DNA of 64,000 bases, from assembly GCA_965204915.1 (NCBI GenBank), contig OZ242023.1, positions 744,001-808,000 of the forward strand, given 5' to 3'. Both the position numbers and the translations under genes were made by a program. Every line of letters begins with the position of its first letter. Positions within the stretch are counted from its first letter, which is position 1. Below the pieces are notes generated by a model. That model saw only the letters and a list, made by a program, of their open reading frames with translations, did no database searches and was not told where the DNA came from. This stretch comes from HK1 sp965204915 (GTDB lineage: Bacteria > Pseudomonadota > Gammaproteobacteria > HK1). Of the stretch, positions 33,733 through 47,352 are shown piece after piece.

Positions 33733-35370
33733 ATGGGAGCATTTCCTCCGAGGAGCGGGACAATTCTCGACAGGGCAACCCGGCGCAGGCCGAAGAACAT
33801 TGGTCGTCGGGGACTGACCATCGGTGCGGTGGTCGCCTCCGCGCTTGTCGTCGCGACCGGTGCAGCCATTCTGGATGTCTCCTCCATCCATCCGGCTCCG
33901 GCGTTCGAGACGACGGTCGTCGATCTCGTGCTTCCCGGCTCACCGGGCAAGCCGGACGACATGTCCGGTTACTCGGCACGATTGGAGGGCGCCGGGCAGG
34001 GCGCTTCCCCGGATTCACCACCCGATCGGCTTCCGCTTTCCGAGCCACGCCTCGAAGCAGCGGTCGAACTACCCGCTGCCACATCCACATCGCCGGTGGC
34101 AACCGAACCGACCGTCGCCACATCCCCGTCATCGCCAGCCGCCGACACGCCGGTTCCGGACGAGAAGATCGTCACGGTCGCGGGAGCCGAGCCTGCCCCA
34201 AGCGCATCCGCAGCACTTTCCGCCAATCCTGGAACCACGGTTCAAGCGGACACCGAGCCTTCGACCGCCTCTCCTGCTCATAAGGTGACGGTCAAGTCCG
34301 GCGATTCGCTTTATCTCATCTTCAAACGACTCGGCCTCCCACAGCGGGATCTCGCCTTGATGACGGGCTCGAAACCGCTCAAGAAGAAGCTCACCCGACT
34401 CGCTCCGCGCCAGGAGATCGAGCTCTACGTCGACGCGGAGTCCCGGCTGACGCGGCTTGTTCATCGACTCGACGAGATCAGGTCGCTGCACGTCTTTCGT
34501 AGCGGCGATACGTTCACATTCGAAGAGGTCGTCGAGCAGCCGGAGGTCGCAGTTGCCTCCGTTGCGGGGATCATCGAAAGCTCTCTGTTCGAAGCGGGAC
34601 AACTCGCCGGCCTTTCCGACAACATCATCATGCAGATGACGGACATCTTCGGCTGGGACGTGGACTTCGCGCTCGACATCCGGGCCGGTGATCGATTTGC
34701 CCTGATCTACGAGGAGCAGCTCAAGGACGGGGAAAAGATCGGTGAAGGCTCGATCATCGCGGCCGAGTTCACGAACCGGGGCCGCCGTATCCGCGCCGTT
34801 CGCTACGTGGATCCCGCCGGCCACACCGACTACTTCTCGGAGGATGGGCGGAGCATGCGCAAAGCCTTCCTGCGCACTCCGGTCAACTTCACCCGTATCA
34901 GCTCGCGCTTCAGCTTCAGCCGGCGCCATCCGCTTCTCCACAAGATGCGAGCGCACCGTGGAGTCGACTACGCGGCTCCCAGGGGCACTCCCGTGAGAGC
35001 CTCCGGTGATGGGAAGGTCACCTTCGCCGGACGCAAGGGCGGGTACGGACGGACCATCATCCTGCAGCACGGCTCGACCTACACCACGCTGTATGCGCAC
35101 CTCTCGCGGTTCTCGAAGGGGATCCGTCCGGGAAGACGTGTCGAACAAGGCCAGGTCATCGGATACGTCGGCAGCACCGGTCTTGCCACCGGGCCCCACC
35201 TCCACTATGAGTTCCGGGTCCGGGGTGTCCATCGCGACCCGCTCAAGGTCGAGCTTCCGCAGGCGGCACCGCTTCCCCGGGAGTACATGGCCGACTTCCG
35301 AGAGAAGGCGAAGCCCTTGCTCGCAACCCTCGATCTGGTCGGCCGCACATCCGTCGCGATCGCCGACTGA
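33733..35370 (+). CDS. M23 family murein endopeptidase with OapA/LysM-type module (MepM-like)
   Basis: A 545-aa envelope protein. A basic N-terminus precedes one membrane segment (LTIGAVVASALVVATGAAIL, about residues 28-47). A long Pro/Thr/Ala-rich periplasmic linker follows, then an OapA/LysM-like module (HKVTVKSGDSLYLIFKRLGL). A C-terminal LytM domain has zinc ligands in HRGVDYAAPRGTPVRASGDG and TGPHLHYEFRV (HxH). It is expected to cut peptidoglycan cross-links. The start at 33733 is chosen because family similarity begins there; upstream in-frame ATGs exist. Its 3' end is the first unit of a degenerate tandem repeat. Base composition is lower in GC than its neighbours. Confidence 0.85.
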   Translation: MGAFPPRSGTILDRATRRRPKNIGRRGLTIGAVVASALVVATGAAILDVSSIHPAPAFETTVVDLVLPGSPGKPDDMSGYSARLEGAGQGASPDSPPDRLPLSEPRLEAAVELPAATSTSPVATEPTVATSPSSPAADTPVPDEKIVTVAGAEPAPSASAALSANPGTTVQADTEPSTASPAHKVTVKSGDSLYLIFKRLGLPQRDLALMTGSKPLKKKLTRLAPRQEIELYVDAESRLTRLVHRLDEIRSLHVFRSGDTFTFEEVVEQPEVAVASVAGIIESSLFEAGQLAGLSDNIIMQMTDIFGWDVDFALDIRAGDRFALIYEEQLKDGEKIGEGSIIAAEFTNRGRRIRAVRYVDPAGHTDYFSEDGRSMRKAFLRTPVNFTRISSRFSFSRRHPLLHKMRAHRGVDYAAPRGTPVRASGDGKVTFAGRKGGYGRTIILQHGSTYTTLYAHLSRFSKGIRPGRRVEQGQVIGYVGSTGLATGPHLHYEFRVRGVHRDPLKVELPQAAPLPREYMADFREKAKPLLATLDLVGRTSVAIAD

Positions 35371-35683
35371 TCCGTCTGCAGGTCTGCCGCCCCCGGTGTT
35401 CGTCCCGGTCGGGCGTCCACGCTTGCCGATGAGGGAGGGGGGGGATCCCTGTTCGCGACGCACGCTCCGATCGGCCGCAGGTCCCTTGCAATCGTCGACT
35501 GAGGCGGCATGCGAGTCCGTCGCCTCCGGCGCTGGTCCCGGGCAGATCCATGCCCGCCGATGAAGGCGAAGCCCGTGCTTGCGACGCGCGATCCCGTTGG
35601 CCGTGCATTCATCGCGGCTACCGGGTGACCCCGACATGTGGGTCTGCTGCCTCCAGCCTCCCGGAAGGCCCACGCCTGCCGAC
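35304..35683 (+). repeat. Three degenerate ~127-bp tandem units from the 3' end of the M23 gene
   Basis: Unit 1 (35304-35430) covers the last codons, the stop and the following spacer. Unit 2 (35431-35561) and unit 3 (35562-35683) repeat the same layout: GAAGGCGAAGCC-like start, CGATCNGNTCGGCCG-like middle, a stop-like GACTGA or GGGTGA, and a CTTGCCGAT-type end. Each has many substitutions. Two extra, decayed copies of the gene's tail therefore lie between it and the rRNA promoter. Confidence 0.7.
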
Positions 35684-35855
35684 GGGCCGCGACCGGCGAC
35701 CTCCTCCCCCGCAGAAATCGGCCATCCGATGACGGTGGAGGCGTCGGAGCCTTGGTGTCCATCAGTCGGATTGACAGAAAATTCATTGAATATCAATAGA
35801 TTAAACAACTGTGGATGGTGCTCGGCTCCTCGGCGGAACGGGTGGACGATACCGC

Positions 35856-35883
35856 TTGATCGGAAGAATCCCACGTGTATAAT
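35856..35883 (+). promoter_or_regulatory. rRNA operon promoter (sigma70-type)
   Basis: TTGATC at 35856-35861 and a perfect TATAAT at 35878-35883 with a 16-base spacer, followed by a GC-rich discriminator GCGCCAC as expected of stringently controlled rRNA promoters. An AT-rich tract with TTGACA at 35771 lies upstream and may be an UP element or a second, weaker promoter. Confidence 0.75.
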
Positions 35884-35919
35884 GCGCCACCTTGTCCGGG
35901 GGGGCACTCTCCCTCCCGC

Positions 35920-35931
35920 CGCTCTTTAACA
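35920..35931 (+). promoter_or_regulatory. boxA antitermination site of the rRNA leader
   Basis: CGCTCTTTAACA matches boxA (TGCTCTTTAACA) and lies ~35 bases after the likely transcription start. A second boxA is in the 16S-23S spacer. Confidence 0.8.
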
Positions 35932-35935
35932 GCAT

Positions 35936-35957
35936 GGTCAGGTAATTTGTGTGGGCG
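35936..35957 (+). other. 5' arm of the 16S processing stem
   Basis: GGTCAGGTAATTTGTGTGGG and the next two bases pair with 37642-37663 downstream of 16S (two mismatches), forming the RNase III stem around 16S. Confidence 0.8.
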
Positions 35958-36070
35958 TTTGCGTCGGTGACGAGTACCGAAAGAGATCACACGGCGTGAT
36001 GCGCTCGCATTCAGCGAGTCATTCCGTCGAGCCGAGATCCGACCGCTCATCCCGAGTGGTCGCAATTCTC

Positions 36071-37612
<1,542 letters not shown>

Positions 37613-37641
37613 CTGTCTCCAGGTGTCCGTTCCTTCGTAAG

Positions 37642-37663
37642 CGCCCACACAATTTGCCTGACC
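37642..37663 (+). other. 3' arm of the 16S processing stem
   Basis: CGCCCACACAATTTGCCTGA and the next two bases, complementary to 35936-35957. Confidence 0.8.
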
Positions 37664-37682
37664 GTGGCGGCATTGCCTTCGC

Positions 37683-37759
<77 letters not shown>

Positions 37760-37868
37760 AGTACACCTGCCGATGATTGCGGTACGAAAATGGTGTTCAA
37801 GCGAGCGTTTCCGAAGAAGGACGGCAGTCGGTGCACTCGGGACGGCATCGTATCGTGGACAACGGGCA

Positions 37869-37944
37869 GGGGCCATAGCTCAGATGGGAGAGCGCCTGCT
37901 TTGCACGCAGGAGGTCGCCGGTTCGACTCCGGTTGGCTCCACCA
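37869..37944 (+). tRNA. tRNA-Ala (TGC)
   Basis: 76 nt including the encoded CCA. Acceptor GGGGCCA pairs with TGGCTCC (one G-U); the anticodon loop TTTGCAC carries TGC; T-loop GTTCGACT. Second tRNA of the spacer, the usual Ile-Ala pair. Confidence 0.97.
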
Positions 37945-38005
37945 TGCAGTTCCCGCGTTCATCGTCCCGAACGATCGGACGAAGGGCGGGTGCCGAGGTC
38001 GGCAA

Positions 38006-38016
38006 GTTCTTTAACA
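38006..38016 (+). promoter_or_regulatory. boxA of the 16S-23S spacer
   Basis: GTTCTTTAACA, ~130 bases before 23S, a second antitermination site as in other rRNA operons. Confidence 0.75.
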
Positions 38017-38142
38017 ATCCGGAGAGTCGTAATGACGCTGAACGGGACATTGGCGTTTCGGTGTTCCGTTCAAGGGTATGTTGCAATCACGACCAGAGTG
38101 ATCCCCAGGCGCGATACGGAAAGAGATCGTTTGGGGTTATAT

Positions 38143-41052
<2,910 letters not shown>

Positions 41053-41131
41053 ATATAACACCCAAGCGGTTTCTGGGCCGCGGTGTGACGTATCCGAAAG
41101 CGATCGACGTGACTCTCCGGATTGGTTTTTT

Positions 41132-41249
41132 TGCTTGGTGGCAATAGCGAGTGGGAACCACCCGATTCCATCTCGAACTCGGTAGTGAAAACGCTCAGCG
41201 CCGATGATAGTGTGGGGCCTCCCCATGTGAAAATAGGACACCGCCAAGC
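41132..41249 (+). rRNA. rrf: 5S ribosomal RNA
   Basis: About 118 nt. TGCTTGGTGGCAATAGCGAG at the start pairs with ACCGCCAAGC at the end; the TCTCGAACTCGGTAGTGAAA loop region and GCGCCGATGATAGTGTGGGG are typical. Seven T bases (41126-41132) directly precede it. Confidence 0.95.
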
Positions 41250-41353
41250 GCTTCATTCAACACCTTCCGGGCGCGGGCGGTCCGCGTCCTCCCTGGCGAT
41301 GAGAGATCCGGGCCCGGGGTGCCTGGTGCTGATCGTCGGGGGGCAGAACCGCG

Positions 41354-42574
41354 TCAGGGGCTGTACCGGCGCATGGCGTCCGCCGGCATCTTGCGCGGCA
41401 GCCCCTTGCGATGTATTTCAAGAAACGAAGCGGGCGCTTCGTAGGCGATGTCCCAGACGCCATCACCGCTTTCCCTCCAGTATTGCCACCATCGGCGGCC
41501 GTTCGTCCGCTCGGTGCGGAATTCCACGAGCGCCATGGCTCTTTCCTTCCCGGTGCGGACCGGATAACCGTAGATACCGAGACCGGGGTTCGCCGCGTCT
41601 TTTCCCCCGAGGCGCTTGATCCGGGCCCGCCATTCGGCTCGGTGTCGTGCGTGGTCGGTCGGTGCCATCCAATGCAGTCGTTCGGCGATGATGACCGGGA
41701 CGCTCACCTCCCCGATCGCCTGCTTCAGGATCTCGAGCGCCGGGTTCGAGATGACGAGACAGCCTTGACTCCAGCGAGGAGCACGGCTGGTAAAGCCCCA
41801 GGGCTCGCCGTGTATCCAGATCCCGTATCCGGTGCGCTGCCGGCGCCGGTCCCAACCATTGGGGTAGTTCAGCCCGAGACTGCCTGCACCGTAGAACTCG
41901 GGCAGGGCCCGGCTCTCTACCTGCATGGTCACGAAGTAGACCCCCAGCGGGGTCTTGCCGTCTCCTTCCCGGAGCTTGCCGGTCCCGCCCCAGCCGATGG
42001 AAGCGTACCAGTCTCCCCGCTTCGTCCAGTGCCCGCCGGACCATTCGAACAGATACAGGCGCGCGCGGGCGGCGTCCGCACCGACCACCATCGTGCGATC
42101 CAGAGCAGCCTCGATCAAGATGTCCGGAAGGTGGCCCGGCGGGGGACGGTCGAACCAGTAGGAGAGCCGTGCATGCGCTTCGCTACGCGGTCCTTTCAAG
42201 GCGCTCGACTCGGCGCGGGGAGCCAACTCCAGCAACGCCGCGTCGAGATCTCCGGCCCGCAGCAGCGCCGCATTGACGAGGTACGCCGCGAGGAAACGGG
42301 GGTGATTCTCGATGACTTGGCTCAGCGCCTTCAACCCGCCCCGGCGGTCTCCCGCTTCGTAGCGGTCCAGGGCTGCAAAGAGGTCCGCCTCGCGGGCGTC
42401 CGTCGCGACCGCCGCCGCCACCCCGGTCCAGAGGAGCATCGCGGCGCCGAGGAAGAGGCGGGTGGCGAGTACCGCTACCTGCCCGAGCAACTCCTTCAGC
42501 GTTGAACCTCGGTGTGACAGGCGCTTGATTCGGGGAAGCCCGCCTGCCAAGCGACTGAAAGGCGTACCGATCAT
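41354..42574 (-). CDS. YkuD-domain L,D-transpeptidase family protein
   Basis: A 406-aa exported protein. A hydrophobic segment at about residues 35-55 (ATRLFLGAAMLLWTGVAAAV) serves as signal anchor. A helical (TPR-like) region follows. The YkuD domain begins near residue 160 with the catalytic motif GIWIHGEPWG and RWSQGCLVISNP (HxG...SxGC). It should form or cleave 3-3 cross-links in murein, or, as in YafK/DpaA-type enzymes, act on Lpp linkage. The start is the ATG at 42574, with GGAG nine bases before it. It converges on the rRNA operon. Confidence 0.85.
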   Translation of the reverse strand: MIGTPFSRLAGGLPRIKRLSHRGSTLKELLGQVAVLATRLFLGAAMLLWTGVAAAVATDAREADLFAALDRYEAGDRRGGLKALSQVIENHPRFLAAYLVNAALLRAGDLDAALLELAPRAESSALKGPRSEAHARLSYWFDRPPPGHLPDILIEAALDRTMVVGADAARARLYLFEWSGGHWTKRGDWYASIGWGGTGKLREGDGKTPLGVYFVTMQVESRALPEFYGAGSLGLNYPNGWDRRRQRTGYGIWIHGEPWGFTSRAPRWSQGCLVISNPALEILKQAIGEVSVPVIIAERLHWMAPTDHARHRAEWRARIKRLGGKDAANPGLGIYGYPVRTGKERAMALVEFRTERTNGRRWWQYWRESGDGVWDIAYEAPASFLEIHRKGLPRKMPADAMRRYSP

Positions 42575-42857
42575 CGGGAGTCTCCAAAAGCCGGCTTGAG
42601 GCGCCAACGTCCTCTGTAATGCCCAATTGTCTGAACCATGGAGGTCAATAGCGGCAACGAAGAGGTATTTCGAGAGGTTTCCAGCCCTCGTCATCAGATC
42701 GATGGAGAGCTGGGCGACTGTTGGCCCCATCGGTGCGCCATCATCGATTCATACCGGATCCATCGCGCGTGCGCACCTTGGCCATCGGAATCCCGCGAAC
42801 CAGGTTTAATCCGATCACGTATCGTCCGCTTGCGGGTGTGATCTGCTCACGGCTCGA

Positions 42858-44186
42858 TCAGCCGCCCCCCGAGAACCAGTGCCATACACGCCTCCATAGC
42901 GCCGCGATCCCCAAGCCCATTCCCCCGAGCGGCTCCGTGGATTTCATCTCGATCCCCGACGTCGCTTCGGCCAGGTTGGCGGCGAATCGGCCGAGAAGCT
43001 CTTCGACGAGCATGGTCACGACCGCGCCGCGGCTGAACTGCGCGAGCGGCCCTTTGAGCGCGTAGTGGAGTCTCAGGGTCAGCACCGAGCCGCCGGCTTG
43101 CGAGGGTCGCAACGAAAGCCTGATGTGTCCTTCGCTTGTCGACCGGGATCGGGCATCGTGTCCTTTTCCTTCGATTGTCGCGATGCGCCCCCGTTCATCG
43201 AAGGCGACGCGCGCGGTGCCGTCGAATCGTGCCCGTATCGGTCCTATCGCGACGGTCATCCTCAAAGACAGGGGATCGGCGGTGGCGGGGCCCGTGAGCG
43301 ATGCGCCCGGGAGACAGCGGACGACGGTGGTGATGTCCTGAAGAGCGGTCCAGAGCGTATCAGGCGGAACGGTGAGAGTGATCTCATGCTCGGACCCGGC
43401 CATCTCGGGGGCAGCGGATGCCGGGGGTGCCGGGAGAGCAGGAGAAGCATCGGCGCCGGGAGGCATACTCGGTGGATCGCCTCTCGGCGCATTCTGCGCC
43501 CCATGCCGGACAGCGGAGCCTTGTGGCGTCCGGAGAGATGCATCGATGCGTGGAGGCGGACTGAATCGACGACTGGTCGAGCCTCGCGCCGTACCACCGG
43601 CTCCGGAACCTCGCGGTGCAGCGTCGGGACGCGGTTCCAGTGGCGTCGCGAGCCGTGCACCGCCGCCGTGGGGCGTTTCGACCGAACCCGCTGGGACACC
43701 GGGCGGTTCGACGACTGCTGGCGGCGGGTCGGCAAGCACCGCCCGTACCGCCCGCACGATCCCGACGTACCCCGTGCAACGACAGAGATTGCCCGAGAGC
43801 TCTTCGCGCACGCGGGCCTCGTCGGCGCCGGGGAGACGCTGGACGAGGTCATACGCCGTGATCAGCATCCCCGGTGTGCAGTATCCGCATTGAAGCGCGT
43901 GATGGCGGGTGAACGCGTCGCGCAACGCCTGCATCAACGGGTCGTCGTCGAAACCTTCGATGGTGCGGACGTCGGCGCCGTCGCACGCGGCCGCATACGC
44001 GATACAGCTCCGCATCGGTGCTCCGTCGATCAGTACCGTGCAGGCGCCACACACGCCGTGCTCGCAGCCGAGGCGGGTACCGGTCAGGCGGAGCGTGTCG
44101 CGGACGAAATCCGCGAGATGCGTGCGAGGTTCGACCATCGTTTCGAACGAGCGGTCATTGACGGTCAGCGATACCGGCCGCGTCAT
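42858..44186 (-). CDS. Molybdenum hydroxylase small [2Fe-2S] subunit fused to a CoxG/SRPBCC domain
   Basis: A 442-aa fusion. Residues 1-155 form a CoxS-type iron-sulphur subunit: a plant-type cluster motif CEHGVCGACTVLIDG...C and a helical cluster motif CGYCTPGMLI...LCRCTGYVGI. Residues ~160-260 are a Pro/Ala-rich linker. Residues ~265-415 form a CoxG-like SRPBCC domain (HEITLTVPPDTLWTALQDIT, VRCLPGASL), often linked to membrane recruitment or Mo-cofactor maturation, and the C-terminus is hydrophobic. In most operons CoxG is a separate gene. It overlaps coxM by 4 bp. Confidence 0.88.
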   Translation of the reverse strand: MTRPVSLTVNDRSFETMVEPRTHLADFVRDTLRLTGTRLGCEHGVCGACTVLIDGAPMRSCIAYAAACDGADVRTIEGFDDDPLMQALRDAFTRHHALQCGYCTPGMLITAYDLVQRLPGADEARVREELSGNLCRCTGYVGIVRAVRAVLADPPPAVVEPPGVPAGSVETPHGGGARLATPLEPRPDAAPRGSGAGGTARGSTSRRFSPPPRIDASLRTPQGSAVRHGAQNAPRGDPPSMPPGADASPALPAPPASAAPEMAGSEHEITLTVPPDTLWTALQDITTVVRCLPGASLTGPATADPLSLRMTVAIGPIRARFDGTARVAFDERGRIATIEGKGHDARSRSTSEGHIRLSLRPSQAGGSVLTLRLHYALKGPLAQFSRGAVVTMLVEELLGRFAANLAEATSGIEMKSTEPLGGMGLGIAALWRRVWHWFSGGG

Positions 44187-45001
44187 GTCGAGCGCTCCGA
44201 GGTATCGAGGGCGCGCACCGCACGGCGGAGCGTGACGGCGTGCAGCCGGACGGTGGGAGCGTCGAGACCGGCGACGCGCTCGTTGACGAACGCCTCGGCA
44301 CCGGCCACGTCGGATGCGACGGACATGTCGTCGATGGCGACCGGTGGGCGCTCGATTGCGCCGAGCACCGCGCGCGATTCCCCGCGCTCGGGATCATCGA
44401 GCGCCACACTGAAGGCAGTCGCGAACTCGCCGGCCTTGACCGCCGTCTTGTGATATCCATAGCGCACGCGATGCGAACGCTTCGCGACCCGGACCCCGGC
44501 CAGGACCTCATCCGTCCCAAGCACGGTCGAGAACGGGCCGGTCACGAATTCCCCGAACGCGGCGGTGCGTGTTCCGCCCGAGCCGAGAACGACGACTTCC
44601 GCGCCGAGCAGAAGCAGGACGACGAGCCAGTCCGCAGTCGGATCGGCATGGGCAATGCTCCCGCCAAGGGTGCCGCGGTTGCGTACCGCGCGGTAGGCGA
44701 TTCGGCGGGCCACCGCCGCCATCCACCCATGGCAGGGATCCGGCACCGCACCGTCCTCGATCTCGGAGTGTGTGACGGCGGCGCCGTAGAGGATGGCGTC
44801 GCCCTCGTCGCGGTAGCCCCGCAGATCGGGACAGGTGCGGACGTCGACGAGGAGATCGGGCTCGGTGAGCCGCAGGTTCAACATCGGGCCGAGCGACTGC
44901 CCGCCCGCGATGGGCTTCGCGAAGCCCTCCGCCGCGGTGAGCAACTCGACCGCGTGCGCCGCGTCCTTGGCGCGAACGTACTCGAAGGGGGCGGCCTTCA
45001 C
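44183..45001 (-). CDS. Molybdenum hydroxylase FAD-binding subunit (CoxM-type)
   Basis: A 272-aa FAD subunit with KPIAGGQSLGPMLNLRL (FAD pyrophosphate-binding AGGQSL) and NRGTLGGSIAHADPTADWLV (the TLGGSI motif). It relays electrons from the Fe-S subunit to an acceptor. The start is GTG at 45001, overlapping the coxL stop by 4 bp. The three subunit genes are translationally coupled in the order L-M-S. Confidence 0.92.
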   Translation of the reverse strand: MKAAPFEYVRAKDAAHAVELLTAAEGFAKPIAGGQSLGPMLNLRLTEPDLLVDVRTCPDLRGYRDEGDAILYGAAVTHSEIEDGAVPDPCHGWMAAVARRIAYRAVRNRGTLGGSIAHADPTADWLVVLLLLGAEVVVLGSGGTRTAAFGEFVTGPFSTVLGTDEVLAGVRVAKRSHRVRYGYHKTAVKAGEFATAFSVALDDPERGESRAVLGAIERPPVAIDDMSVASDVAGAEAFVNERVAGLDAPTVRLHAVTLRRAVRALDTSERST

Positions 45002-47352
45002 GCCGACGCTCCCCCGGCGCCCTCGCGCGCCGCCATGATCCTCGCGAGCACCTTCCGTGGGGTGATCGGCGTGGAGTCCACCTCCACGCCGAGAGGCGCC
45101 AGCGCGTCGTTGATCGCATTCGCGATCGCGGCCGGCGGCCCGATGGCGCCGCCCTCGCCGATGCCTTTCTGGCCGAATCGGGTGTAGGGAGAAGGGGTCT
45201 CCATGTGCTCGATGCGCATCGGGGGGATCTCGCAAGGGCCGGGCAGATGGTAGTCGGCGAGGGTCGAGGCGAGCGGCTGGGCGTTGTCGTCGAAGGGCAT
45301 CTCCTCGTACAGCGCGGTGCCGATGCCCTGCGCGGTACCTCCATGAACCTGACCATCGACGATCATCGGGTTGACGAGTACCCCGCCGTCCTCCACCACG
45401 ACGTAGTCGAGCAGCTCGGTCTCGCCGGTCTCGACGTCGACCGCCACCACGCAGGCGTGGGCTGCGTATGAGAACGTGCCGGAGTCCACGACGGTCTTGT
45501 AGCCCTCCATGACCTCCAGCCCGCGCGGATCCGCGTCCTCGGGCAGATGCTCCGGCCGCAGGTACCACAGCCGCGCCACCTCCTCGAACGAGACGTGGCC
45601 GGACGGTCCGTACACCCCGCCGTCGCGTACCGTGACCTCGCCCCGTCCGGCTTGCAGCAGGTGTGCGCCGAGCACCGCGATCCGTTCGGCAAGTGCCTCG
45701 CATGCAGCGGCAACCGCGCCGCCGGCCATCACCATCGCCCGCGAACCCCAGGTGCCGGTGGAGTACGGGGTCAGGGCAGTATCCCCGTGGACGACCTTGA
45801 CCTTGCCGGGGTCGATTCCGAGCACTTCGTGCGCGACCTGCGCGAGCGTGGTTTCGAGCCCCTGTCCGTGGGAGTGCACACCGACGCGCAGCTCCAGCCC
45901 GCCGCTCGGGGTCATCCGCGCTCCCGCCTGCTCGTGCCCCGGGATCATCGGCACCCCCCACGCCGCGTAGACCGAGGTCCCGTGCGCCGCCTGCTCGCAG
46001 AAGATCGAGAAACCCACTCCGATGCGCCGCCCGTCGGGCTCGCCGCGCCTCTGCCGCTCGCGTACCGCCGGCAAATCGATTACAGCCGCTACGCGGCGCA
46101 GGCACTCCGGGTAGTCGCCGCTGTCGAAGTGCTTTCCGGTGACGTTGTCGAACGGCATCTGCTCCGGTCCGACGAGGTTCTTCAGGCGGAGCGCGACCGG
46201 GTCCATGTCCAGCGCGCGGGCGATGGCGTCCAGGAGCGCTTCGAGCGCGAAGCACACACCGGTGCGGGCGACCCCGCGATAGGGGAGGATCGGCGGCTTG
46301 TTGGTGGCCATCGACCAGGTGCGGCACCGGTAGCCTTCGAGCACGTAGGGGCCGGGCAGGATGCTGGCCACCTGCGCCGCTTCGAGGCACGCCGAGAAGG
46401 GATAGGCGGAGTATGCCCCGGCATCGACGTGGGCCTCGCAGTCGATGGCGAGCAGGGCGCCGTCGGCCGCGGCGTGGCCGGTGATCACGTAGTGGTGCTC
46501 GCGGCAGCTCGCGTTGGCGGTGAGCTGTTCCCGGCGATCCTCGATCCACCGCACGGGGTGCCCGCGGCGCATCGCGATCCAGCCGAGCACGATCTCCTCG
46601 GGCAGCAGGATCCCCTTGTAGCCGAAGCCGCCCCCGACGTCCGGCACGACGATCCGCACCTGCCCCTGCTCCAGTCCGAGACACTCCGCGAGGCCGGTGC
46701 GCACGATGTGCGGCATCTGGCAGGCGGTATGGAGCACGAGCATCTCCTGCCGCCGGTCCCAGAGCGCGAGCGCCCCGCGGCCTTCCAGCGGCGACATGCA
46801 CTGGCGCGCGGTGCGAAACGTGCGGGTGACGCTCACCGCCGCCCTGTGTTCGATCTCGCCCAAGTCGCCGGCGACCACCGACTCCAGGAACACGTTGTCG
46901 CCCCACTCCGGATGCAGCAGCGGCGCCTCCGGATCACGCGCGCGGAGCATGTCGGCGACCGCGGGCAGCTCTTCGAGGTCGAGCATCACGTGGCTCGCCA
47001 AATCCTCTGCCGCGGCCCGCGTCTCCCCCAGGCAGGCGGCGATCGGCTCGCCGACGTAGCGGACGCGATCGGAGGCGAGCACCGGCTGTTCGGAGACCTT
47101 GAAGCCGGGCAGCCCGGAGCGCGCGACGATCGGGCGTACCCCGGCGAGGTCCGCGGCGGTGTACACCTGCTCCCGGTCGCCCTCGGGCTTGGCCACACCG
47201 CGTATCCCGGCGTGGGCGAGGGGGCTGCGCACGAACGCCACGTCCATCGTGCCGGGCATCACGATGTCCGCAACGAACTCGCCGCGCCCGTGCAGCAGGC
47301 GGTGATCCTCCTTGCGCGGCAGGCTCGCCCCGACGCCGCTCCCGCTGCTCAT
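44998..47352 (-). CDS. Molybdenum hydroxylase catalytic subunit, form II CoxL/xanthine-dehydrogenase type
   Basis: A 784-aa molybdopterin cytosine dinucleotide subunit. Visible are DVGGGFGYKGILLPEEIVLG, HDAGAYSAYP-like VDAGAYSAYPFSACLEAAQ, GSRAMVMAGGAV and the conserved Glu region GQKGIGEGGAIGPPAAIANA (catalytic Glu). The active-site loop reads PYRGVARTG, close to the form II AYRGAGR signature. It lacks the AYRCSFR loop of true aerobic CO dehydrogenase, so CO oxidation is unlikely. The real substrate (an aldehyde, purine or heterocycle) is open; the divergent amidohydrolase suggests a heterocycle. The start is the ATG at 47352. Confidence 0.9.
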   Translation of the reverse strand: MSSGSGVGASLPRKEDHRLLHGRGEFVADIVMPGTMDVAFVRSPLAHAGIRGVAKPEGDREQVYTAADLAGVRPIVARSGLPGFKVSEQPVLASDRVRYVGEPIAACLGETRAAAEDLASHVMLDLEELPAVADMLRARDPEAPLLHPEWGDNVFLESVVAGDLGEIEHRAAVSVTRTFRTARQCMSPLEGRGALALWDRRQEMLVLHTACQMPHIVRTGLAECLGLEQGQVRIVVPDVGGGFGYKGILLPEEIVLGWIAMRRGHPVRWIEDRREQLTANASCREHHYVITGHAAADGALLAIDCEAHVDAGAYSAYPFSACLEAAQVASILPGPYVLEGYRCRTWSMATNKPPILPYRGVARTGVCFALEALLDAIARALDMDPVALRLKNLVGPEQMPFDNVTGKHFDSGDYPECLRRVAAVIDLPAVRERQRRGEPDGRRIGVGFSIFCEQAAHGTSVYAAWGVPMIPGHEQAGARMTPSGGLELRVGVHSHGQGLETTLAQVAHEVLGIDPGKVKVVHGDTALTPYSTGTWGSRAMVMAGGAVAAACEALAERIAVLGAHLLQAGRGEVTVRDGGVYGPSGHVSFEEVARLWYLRPEHLPEDADPRGLEVMEGYKTVVDSGTFSYAAHACVVAVDVETGETELLDYVVVEDGGVLVNPMIVDGQVHGGTAQGIGTALYEEMPFDDNAQPLASTLADYHLPGPCEIPPMRIEHMETPSPYTRFGQKGIGEGGAIGPPAAIANAINDALAPLGVEVDSTPITPRKVLARIMAAREGAGGASA

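Noticed and set aside
41126..41132. A run of seven T before 5S rRNA as a transcription terminator
   Set aside because: No stable hairpin directly precedes it, and 5S must be co-transcribed with 23S.
45002..46906. Upstream extension of the CoxM frame to 907 codons
   Set aside because: The added part is an out-of-frame reading of coxL; the CoxM domain begins at the GTG at 45001, which overlaps the coxL stop.
44998..47352. Aerobic carbon monoxide dehydrogenase (coxL form I)
   Set aside because: The active-site loop lacks the AYRCSFR signature; it reads PYRGVAR.
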